NCBI GenBank assembly: GCA_000934385.1
Contig: KN880785.1
Location: 1-20,790, forward strand
Origin: Cylindrobasidium torrendii FP15055 ss-10
Taxonomy: Eukaryota; Basidiomycota; Agaricomycetes; Agaricales; Physalacriaceae
Direction of reading: 5' to 3'
Length of the DNA stretch: 20,790 nt
Each line of letters begins with the position of its first letter. Within the stretch, counting starts at the first letter, position 1. This document shows, one piece after another, positions 10,037-17,570 of the stretch. The notes below the pieces were generated by a model, which searched no databases, was not told where the DNA came from, and saw nothing but the letters and a program-made list of their open reading frames with translations. The position numbers and the translations under genes are program-made.

Positions 10037-10077
10037 TTTCGCTTCCCGGTCTGTTTCGCTTCGGGGTACCCCCCCTG
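10037..10077 (-). repeat. Right terminal inverted repeat of the MITE
   Basis: 41 bp, the reverse complement of the left repeat for 30 bp without a mismatch. The paired copies of TTTCGCTTC lie at 10037-10045 and 10054-10062. It differs from the left end only in the G/C-rich outer 11 bp. Confidence 0.92.
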
Positions 10078-10599
10078 TAGTATTACACGCAGCACATTTT
10101 CGGAGTAGTAGCCGGGCTCAGGCAGATGACCATTCTTCATTTCTGGAGGACGAACCGACGTGGAGCGTGAGTACGGCCACAAAAAACTGAATATGCTGCA
10201 CGAGGTCTGATGTACACTTCATGAAAGAGAATAGCACTCTGGTGCTTGCAAGCGACTGTATTTTCGTGGCAAGTAGAGTGAAAATGGCAGCTATCTTCCT
10301 CAAGCAGGTGGGTCTCAGAACAAGCCTTTCTAACCCCCAAACAATGGACGAGAGTTCTGGTAGACTTGGCGCGTAGAGCGTACATACACCGTATCTCAGC
10401 AATATGTTCGTGTACCTGGCCAAATGAGTGTGTAGAGAGAATAGAGTAGGGGAAGTCCATACCGGTGCATAATTTATTGTAAAAAAATGCGCTTAGAGAA
10501 GGGCAATACAGTACACGGGTTGCTGGCAAGAGTGTGATAAGAATAGGTAGAGATAGAAATACAACTTCAGTAACGGTATGGAGGTACCCCGCCGCCGGG
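10078..10599. other. Spacer between MITE and the four-TM gene, no supported gene
   Basis: A 157-codon minus-strand open frame crosses this stretch but has no recognisable motif, and its upstream end overlaps the true C-terminus of the four-TM gene in another frame. The right part is probably the 3' untranslated region of that gene. Confidence 0.55.
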
Positions 10600-12061
10600 T
10601 CAGCTAACAAGGCCCATTCTGTTTGGATGGTACTTGACCTTTTCGAAAATACGGAAAAGACTAATGACCAGGTTTATGCAGTACATGACCAGTCCCATCG
10701 CAACCAGGCAGATGAGGGCGAGTTGACTGTCGCAAATTGCGTCGCCGATGCTGCCCTCAAATGTGGGGAGATTGCTGGGCGGCCGTGGCAGCTCGTTGTA
10801 CCACGAAGTAGCGGACACGGATGTGCACGGGATGAGTGAGCTAAAGAAGTTGTCGAAACAGAGGGAGAGAGCGGAAGACCACATGCAGATGAAGAGGACA
10901 TCGAGAAGGGTATGTGCTAGTTTTCCTGATGTTCGCCATAAACCTAGTGGACGGCCGAAGTACTCGAGCTAAGATGAGTGGGAGTCAGAATGACCGCGGA
11001 AGTGAATGTGAATATTCTGGACGCACATATATCGCAATCAACACGTGAAGAATCGTGAGCGGGGCAAAGATGATAACGAGTGTACTGGAGACACATGAGC
11101 ATGGAGGAGGGTAGAACGGCTGACACGGTACGTACGGAGAGCTCCCTACTGCGCCCATTATATTGTGCTGTTTTTCGCGTGCACGCACTCGTATTGCTAG
11201 TCCCAGTGCTGCGGCCGAGAAAGTGATGTTTATGAAGCGGAACAACTGCAGTGGAGCATAAGTGGTGGTGGTGGCACACGACAGTCGGAAGTTTGAACGC
11301 ACAAGGGGGACGTAAACATTGGTGAGGATGAAAGATCGGATGCGCTTCTTGCGGCGCTGCCAGGTAGAAATGTTTGTCGCGGTGTCGGTAAGAGAAACTT
11401 GGTCCGAGTCTTCTTCCTCAATATCGTCCTCCTCTTCATCATGGTGGCGGTGGCGGGGGCCTTGAGCGGCTGGCCGTGATGTCCAGGGCGTTTCCCAGCC
11501 AGGGGTTTGTGTTTGTGCGAGGGTGAGGGATGGGGGTGGGGGCGGCATTTCGATCGAAAGTGCAATTGCACGACGTTCAGACATAGTTGGTGCCTTGGGC
11601 CCGCCGCGAGCGAACGACGAACCCTCGCGAAAGGGGACAGAGGGGGTAGAAGGCAGCCAGTCTTTGAGGGTATGTGCAGTGGATTTACGATGCTCTTCTG
11701 GCGCACTACTATTCGCATTGTGTTCGCGCGGTCGGGGAAGGGTGAACGCCCACCAGCGGCTTGGCGGGACGGATGACGAGAGGGAGCCGACATCGGACGG
11801 GCGCGATTCTGGTCGGTGGAACGGATGGTCGTCCGCGACAGCGGTCGCATCATCTGTGGGGGAGGGTGGCTCGTCTCTAGCCCATGCTGGATAAAGGCAT
11901 CAGAAAGCCCGCCTCTAATTCGATAGCAGGAGCAAGCAATACGTACGGGGCTCCGTTACTACTATTGGCACTTGTATCGGTGCTGGCCCACTGCGTACGC
12001 TCGGTTGTGGGCGCACACTCGTCGTCGTTGACGCTGAACGCGCCCGAGACGAATTGCTCAT
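10600..12061 (-). CDS. Four-transmembrane protein of unknown function
   Basis: I do not recognise a named family, though parts such as YFGRPLGLW and LFICMWSSALSLCFDN look familiar from other basidiomycete hypothetical proteins. Five exons on the minus strand: 11947-12061, 11303-11886, 11136-11245, 11027-11084, 10600-10968; they join to 411 aa. The first ~230 residues are soluble, Ser/Pro-rich and likely disordered, with an acidic patch (DEEEDDIEEEDSD) and then a basic stretch (RRKKRIR) before the membrane. Four hydrophobic helices lie near residues 234-253, 271-289, 306-327 and 372-397. A loop with two Cys sits between helices 3 and 4. The layout resembles MARVEL-like four-helix proteins, but this is only a topology argument. 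The start ATG opens an unbroken frame into exon 2. Intron 2 is stop-free and a multiple of three. The gene is head-to-head with the FAM192A-type gene. Confidence 0.82.
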
Positions 12062-12247
12062 GCCAATGTCATAGGAGAAGGAAGAGATGAAATATACTGT
12101 TATTACTCGACTGCGCTGACAGCGACCGCAACCACCTCGATCAGCTGTCCGGCTTTCAGGCCCGATCTGACGCCGAATATTGCCTTTACTCCTTGGACCA
12201 TCACAACCCCCGCAGTTAGCTGCACCACAGCTTGGAAGCAAAGTAAT
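12062..12247. promoter_or_regulatory. Shared bidirectional promoter, four-TM protein (-) / FAM192A-type protein (+)
   Basis: 186 bp lie between the two divergent ATG codons and must serve both genes. No clear TATA box was found. Confidence 0.65.
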
Positions 12248-13197
12248 ATGAGCTCTGAGGAAAATCCATTGGTACATGGCGCTGGCTCTCGCTTCATATC
12301 GCAAGATGCTATCGACGTAGCCCGCGACCGACGCAACACGCAATGGAAAGCTGCATTCGAGAGACTGGGCCAAGAACCTCCAAAGGCTGTAGAAGAGCCA
12401 TATGACGGCCGTAGTCTAGCTGAGGTTTGTTGCATCCAACTCGTTTTCACCCTTTCGACTGCGCCATTCTGGACCATTCGACATACTAACTCTCCATTTG
12501 ACATGACCGCCTGTAACAGAAACTGGCTGCAAACCGAGTGAGTCTATTACAACTGCGGCAGCCTCCTCACGGACTCCGGGGACTTCACTCGATGCTGTTT
12601 AGTCAAGCTCGGGCCCGTGGTTCACGAGGCCGCAGGCAGATCATCCGGAATGCGTACTGACGCCGTCGGCCAGGCCATGAAGCAAGAAGAGTTCGAGGAG
12701 AAGACAAAACTGGCTAATCAATTCCGAGCACTTGAGCCAGATGAAGTTGCCTATCTTGACTCTGTGGGATCGCCTGCCTCGAGTTCGCATATTTCAACTA
12801 ATTGGGATTCATCAGATCCGAGAAAAGGCAATGCAGGCAGAGAAGTTGCGGATGGAAGTGGAGGACACGGAGCTGAAAGGATTCAAAGAGTGTGTTTGTT
12901 CATCTTGATGCGCACGCACCACTCAACCTTTGAAGGGCTGTTGCTGCCCGCTCAGTTGCACCGCCGCCAGTCATCAGCCCAACTTCTAGCTTACCGCCAC
13001 CACCACCGAAAGCAACAATACCGTCAGCCAAGAAAAAGGATAACAAGAAGTCGTTGAAGGGTGTTGTCGTGCGGAAAAAGTCACAACCAGTGGCAAAGGT
13101 TGAGGATAAGGCTGCACCGGTGGATAAGAAACGGGATATCGAAGAGGTTGCGTCGGATGATACGCCTGATGCAAAGCGTCAAAGGACGCAGGCATGA
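12248..13197 (+). CDS. FAM192A/NIP30 (Fyv6-type) nuclear protein
   Basis: Human FAM192A binds the proteasome activator PA28-gamma, and yeast Fyv6 is a second-step splicing factor; both share this N-terminal domain. Five exons: 12248-12424, 12520-12537, 12674-12763, 12816-12889, 12936-13197; they join to 206 aa. The family domain covers about residues 10-130: RFISQDAIDVARDRR, then PYDGRSLAEKLAANR, EEFEEKTKLANQFRALEPDE and VAYLDSIREKAMQ, mostly charged helix. A Pro-rich linker (LPPPPPK) and a basic tail with LKGVVVRKK follow, and then a likely nuclear signal with DAKRQR near the end. Exon 2 is only 18 nt and intron 2 (136 nt) is far longer than its neighbours. The start is the first ATG, and the protein begins SSEENPLVHGAGSRF. 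Which of the two known roles applies cannot be told from sequence alone. Confidence 0.9.
12520..12537 (+). other. 18-nt micro-exon of the FAM192A-type gene
   Basis: Encodes Lys-Leu-Ala-Ala-Asn-Arg between introns 12425-12519 and 12538-12673. It completes the SLAEKLAANR helix, which aligns with SLYERLQEQK in animal relatives (remembered). Because it is a multiple of three, skipping would only remove six residues. Confidence 0.8.
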
Positions 13198-13557
13198 AAG
13201 GCTGCTCATAGGGACTGTATGTACAATAGCTGGTTACCACAGGATCGATATCTGTTGCCGCGTTGCGGATTGAGACTACCGCATTGTGTATTGTCAAGGA
13301 CCAATTTCAAAGAGCATTGTGAATACAACGTGTAGGCTGTGAAATGCACATATCCTCTTTCTCTCTCCCTCTCCCACTGTGTTGTTGCTTTGAACTCGGG
13401 CAGCGCCTCTGGCTTAGCCGCTCGATACCGCCAGAACCGAGATCACGTGTACCATTTGATCCACGCTAGGGAAGCCTTGATCCTTTTCGTCCTGCCCCGA
13501 CGTTCTGAACGTCTGAATCTGTAATCCGGGCCACCTTTCTGCTGCAGTCGCAGGACC
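13198..13557 (+). promoter_or_regulatory. Intergenic region with pyrimidine tract upstream of NDE1
   Basis: 360 bp between two plus-strand genes. A 23-nt uninterrupted pyrimidine tract (13353-13375) lies about 180 bp before the NDE1 start. CT-rich tracts are common near fungal transcription starts, so it may mark the NDE1 promoter. Confidence 0.45.
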
Positions 13558-15667
13558 ATGGCTATGGACGACTCGCAGCTTAAGTACGTAGTCAATTTAC
13601 TTCCGTGCGCGCCCTGTGCTCATCGTCATACAAAGTCTGTCCGCCGAAGAATGGCGCGAGAAGTACAATGAGGTGCACATCATACAGAAACGAGGCCACG
13701 AGTGAAACTAAGCCAAAGTCAGGTTGCGGACATGCTGGCAGAAACCCGCGGCGAGTTGGACGATTTCCACACAGCGAGCAAGGAACTCGAGGCGGAGCTG
13801 GAATCAGAGCTTGCGCGGACAGAGAAAGCACAGCAGGACCTCAAGGTCAAGGTGGCAAAGGCAGAAACGGAGCGCGACGACTGGAAGGTGCGTAGCCGCT
13901 GCGATTTACTGCCGCCCGTCGACTAACTTTGCGGCGCACAGGGACGCTTCATGTCGTTGCAAACGAACCACAACACAACCACGACCTCCCTTCAACGCGA
14001 GCTCGACAAGCTGCGCCAAGATTACCAGCACATCAAGGTGCAGCTCCGCGAACTCGAGATGGGCAACGACGACCTGGAACGAACTGAACGAGCGGTATCA
14101 TCAAGCTTGGCCGATGTAGAGGCCAAATATTCACGAGCGCTGGAGGAGAAGATTCTTCTTGAACACGAATTGCTGGACAAGGCCAACTATGAAGAACAGT
14201 GCCAACGCTACAAGGATGAGCTACGAGGTGAGCCTCGTTGCAATCCACTTCGAGTCAGGCCGATACTGATATCATATGCTAGATGCCAATGCAGAGATAT
14301 CTATACTCAAAGATCAGCTCATCGCTGCGCAGAATGCTGTCGCCCCATCGCCTTCGCCTGTGGACTCGGCATCCACACACTCTTCCACATTCTCGCGCGA
14401 GACGCCATCGGCATCCAACTATGACTTATTCAGTAGCACGCCGCCATCCAGCGCAGATCTGCGGATGGAAACGCTGGGCTCGTCAAACGGCAGCCTGGAG
14501 AGTCTCGAGGAGGAGCAAGAGACACCGCGCAAGGTAGTGCCGATACCGCGACAGCCTACTACCATCAAGCGATCACTCAGGCAACCCACTGGCAGCCCCC
14601 ACACCCCGCCAAATGGCATCCCCCGCTCTGCGACAATGCCATCTCCGTATTCACCTTCATCGCCAGTGCGCTCCAGCGTACTGCGCACCCCAGTCACCCG
14701 CAAACCGTCAACTGCTAGCACTGCCTCCACCAGCAGCACCGTCCAGAGGAGCAGAGGAGTTCAAATGGTCTCTGAAATGCGCGCGCGCGTCAAGAATCTC
14801 GAGCAGAAGATTCATACGCGCGTACCACGGTTACGAATGGGCGGCAACGGGGCTCCACCGGCCAGAGACTCGCCTGTGAACTCCAATTTGGCCAAGTCTG
14901 TTGTCGGCAGGACAAGCTGGGAGAATCCGCTGACGCGCAAGAGTTCCGATTCGAAGCGCAGCGTGGAGAGCGTCTCAAAGACACCCCCGCCAGCAGAGAA
15001 GGCCAAGGGTGGCGATGGATGGGTTCTTATCATGGAGGACTCGCCATCCCCAAAGCGATTGACACCAAGCGAACGTCGACGCATCTCAAGCCCAACCAGA
15101 GGGTCGCCATACCAATCCACCCCTGCATCCCCGACATACAAGACCAGCAAATTTGCTGCATCGACCAACGCAGGCACTGGACTCAAGCGACCCCAGTCGA
15201 GGCTATCCGCAACGAGCTCGGCAACTACCTTTAGCTCATCTTCTCGCCCGGTGACGCCTACATTCCTGCCTACGCCATCCCTCAGTTTGTATTCGTCGAC
15301 CGCGAAACGCTCTGTTGGACCTGGCTCGGGCTTAGCACAACCAAAGCGCTCGTCGTTGGGTGCGAGCACGATATCGCCCAAGCTGAAGGAGACCGGCCGT
15401 CCTCGCCCAGTTTCTGACCATATGGAAATCGCAAAGCCACTGCCAACACTGCCGTCTGGCGTCGCATTGAACACGTCGAACGTGACGGTGCGCGGCTCGC
15501 GGTTGCCCACCGGGCCGAGTGCACTGGGGCAAAGCCGCATTGGGCGGCTGAGTGGCGGCGGCGTGCGGCGACGGAGTAGCACAGACGCTTCAAATGACCC
15601 TGATGCACTCAAGGTGAGCGATCTGCGACCACGGTCTGGTAGTTCTGCGGGGAGGTTGAGCAAGTAA
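13558..15667 (+). CDS. NDE1: NudE homologue, LIS1/dynein regulator
   Basis: NudE-type proteins bind LIS1 (NudF/Pac1) and cytoplasmic dynein and support nuclear migration along microtubules. Five exons: 13558-13583, 13636-13672, 13723-13887, 13942-14227, 14283-15667; they join to 632 aa. After MAMDDSQLNLSAEEWREKYN, residues ~20-190 are an almost continuous heptad-rich coiled coil with NudE signatures: GELDDFHTASKELEAELE, ELRELEMGNDDLER-type pattern, EKILLEHELLDK and YKDELRDANAEISILKDQL. The rest (~190-632) is Ser/Pro/Thr/Arg-rich and likely disordered, with one short helix around MVSEMRARVKNLEQKI, matching the long tails of fungal NudE. A second ATG two codons later (13564) could also be used; the first has the better context (ACCATGG). 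It follows the FAM192A-type gene in the same direction and is convergent with the NUFIP1-type gene. Confidence 0.93.
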
Positions 15668-16339
15668 TGTATCCGTAGACTTGGTATTAGCGTATATCTG
15701 TGGCACATAGTAGTGTTTTTTCCTCTCCCCACCCCCCTCCCTAACTTTATTTTCTTCTATGCTTTTCTCCTGACTATTATGTATTATCGTCCGTCACACT
15801 CCCTTGGTTCGTTCTACATACTCTTCTCCTGCGCTCGGAGGATTTGACCAGGCCTTTCTTACGATACCTTGTGGTCCTTCCATGTCTTGTTTTCGCTCAC
15901 TCGTAGAGTAATTGCGGCTGACGATGCATACCTAATGTGATGCTATGTTTATAACCCCACGCTGTTGTCCTTGCATTGAACTTTGAAAATGGTGTTTATT
16001 GCTAGCTATTCATAGTCACTTTACAGAGCTTAGAATGCAATGATATCGTTTGTTGATGTTGGGGGTCACTGTCGTGCTAACTTCTCCACCCAATGATATC
16101 GTTTGTTCAATTGGGATGACTAGCAGGTCCTGGAGTTAAAAGCAGGGCTTTGGGAGAATGGATGGTAGGAGGTTCACTGCAAAATCTGTGTTATGTGGGC
16201 TTTGTCAACCAAAGGAAGCCGAGTTCCGAAGTTGAACGTTGAATGTTGACGTTAACATTGAAACGTCGATGAGATAGCATGACTTTTAGAGTACCAAGCC
16301 ACAAGAAATGTGCAAATATCCAACGCAACGCCATACATA
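15668..16339. other. Convergent intergenic region (NDE1 3' end / NUFIP1 3' end)
   Basis: 672 bp with no coding signal. It begins with a long pyrimidine-rich stretch (about 15714-15780), likely the NDE1 3' untranslated region. It also holds a 17-bp direct repeat, listed separately. Confidence 0.6.
16038..16107 (+). repeat. 17-bp direct repeat pair in convergent spacer
   Basis: CAATGATATCGTTTGTT occurs at 16038-16054 and again at 16091-16107, 53 bp apart start to start. The second copy is flanked by CCCAAT (16089-16094) and ATTGGG (16110-16115), which could pair as a small stem. Confidence 0.85.
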
Positions 16340-17487
16340 TTACACCTCTGGCATAGGTTCATGACTATTATCCACGACCACTATCTTTTCATCTTGCGCC
16401 TCTCCCACCTTGAGCTCAACGTTTTGCAGAAAATCATTGTCCACAATAAAGCGTATGGCCTGCGAGAGATTGGAAACCGTCATGCGAATTTCGGGGAGTA
16501 ACAGCTGTAACACTTTAGATTATTGCACAACATTGTATTCTCAAACCAACATACATTGCGTAGTAGATTTGTATGTGGGGGCTGCTGAGGTGCAGGAGGA
16601 GCTCGAGGCGCTCGTGGACGTGCGAGCGGCTTGAGCGGCTTGATGGGCTTCACTTCTTCCTGTGGGGCTGGCTCCTCCTCGATAGGCTTCACGAGTTTGG
16701 AGGATACGACCTCAGGTTCAGCATCATCCTCGCTGTCCGACGACGATGAGGATGAAACCGCATCCACAATGGGTTTTAGCGGCAGCGATGGATTGGCGGG
16801 TGACCCACCACGCCCACGCCCACGACCTCGACCGCGTTCGAGTCCACGGCCTCGCGTTTGACCTCTTCCTCGTCCGCGTCCGCGAGACTCTTGTATAACT
16901 GGTTCTATGCGCGGCCGCTTCTTCGAGAATATACCCAGCTCCTCTGAGGTTAGTTGCCCCCGCGCTTGGGCTTCTTCCTGTTTGCGTTTCTTGTCCTCGA
17001 CGCGAGGAGCACTTGGCCACCGTTTTCGGCGTTCGGCGACCCATGCGTCGATGGCATCGGGAGTATCTAGTACGAGATTGGTTCCCATGATGGGTACTTG
17101 CTTGCTGAAGTGAATGAGGTTACCCGCTAATGGGAATATGGACGTTGCTCACCCCTTGAGCGCAGGATCTGCATCCCAATTGCTGCCCGCGTCCTTGCGT
17201 TTGTCGTACCCCGGAGGATGAATGAGATGGCGGTCTAGCATGTGTACTTCGACAGACTTTGCTGATCCAGTGAAATTGCAACCATGTTTTGAACAGCGAC
17301 TATTTCCAGACTGGTACCAACTTGAAGAGCCAGAGTATGCTGGTGTTGGTGGTGGTGGTGGTTGGCGTGAAGGTCCTGCGTTGTTGGGGACATTAAACGA
17401 TGAAGAGGATGGTGTATATGCGTTTGCATAGTGGCTGGAGTACGACTGCGCCCAGGCGTTGTACATTGCTCCGTCTCCGGACTGCAT
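16340..17487 (-). CDS. NUFIP1: NUFIP1/Rsa1-type box C/D snoRNP assembly factor
   Basis: NUFIP1 (yeast Rsa1) helps assemble box C/D snoRNPs together with ZNHIT3/Hit1 and the R2TP complex in the nucleus. Three exons on the minus strand: 17153-17487, 16555-17104, 16340-16504; they join to 349 aa. A C2H2 zinc finger lies at residues 65-87 (Cys65, Cys70, His82, His87; C-x4-C-x11-H-x4-H). The NUFIP core is at about 116-142: IMGTNLVLDTPDAIDAW and ERRKRWP. An Arg-Gly repeat at ~186-212 resembles nucleolar GAR domains. An acidic Ser-rich stretch follows. The last 54 residues carry LLLPEIRMTVSNLSQAIRF and IVDNDFL, matching the C-terminal helices that bind ZNHIT3/Hit1 in relatives. An upstream in-frame ATG at 17553 exists but would leave only 17 bp before the IPI1 start. 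Divergent from IPI1, another ribosome-biogenesis gene. Confidence 0.9.
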
Positions 17488-17570
17488 GATGGGAAGAGCA
17501 AACGTGATCGGAGCGCGTCGATCGACGGAACTTTTGCTGATTATTCCCTGCATCCTGCTTGCATTCAAAT
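17488..17570. promoter_or_regulatory. 83-bp bidirectional promoter, NUFIP1-type (-) / IPI1 (+)
   Basis: Only 83 bp separate the start codons of the two divergent ribosome-biogenesis genes, so transcription starts and leaders must overlap or be very short. A perfect 12-bp palindrome, CGTCGATCGACG, sits at 17516-17527, close to the centre, and could bind a dimeric factor. Confidence 0.7.

Larger units (their letters stand above)
9711..10077. mobile_element. MITE-like non-autonomous DNA transposon with TA target site
   Basis: 367-bp element bounded by two 41-bp terminal inverted repeats, with TA on both sides (9709-9710 and 10078-10079). The inner 30 bp of the repeats match exactly; the outer 11 bp are CAGAGGGGGGG on the left and CAGGGGGGGTA on the right (read inward). 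No transposase reading frame fits inside, so it must have been moved by an enzyme made elsewhere. A TA duplication points to the Tc1/mariner/pogo superfamily. The high identity of the repeats suggests a fairly recent insertion. It sits between the tRNA gene and the 3' end of the four-TM gene, a gene-poor spot. Confidence 0.85.

Noticed and set aside
9849..10190. 113-codon open frame overlapping the MITE.
   Set aside because: It runs across the right terminal repeat and shows no transposase motif.
11523..11894. 123-codon plus-strand open frame.
   Set aside because: The opposite strand here is exon 2 of the four-TM gene, with matching phase on both sides of its introns.
14812..15732. 306-codon minus-strand open frame.
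   Set aside because: It is antisense to the low-complexity NDE1 tail, where codon bias creates long shadow frames.
16225..16270. Imperfect palindrome around GTTGACGTTAAC.
   Set aside because: It is short and imperfect, with no supporting context.
17488..17553. Longer NUFIP1-type N-terminus starting at the ATG at 17553.
   Set aside because: The extra 22 residues have no family features and would leave only 17 bp to the IPI1 start; 17487 is preferred, though not proven.
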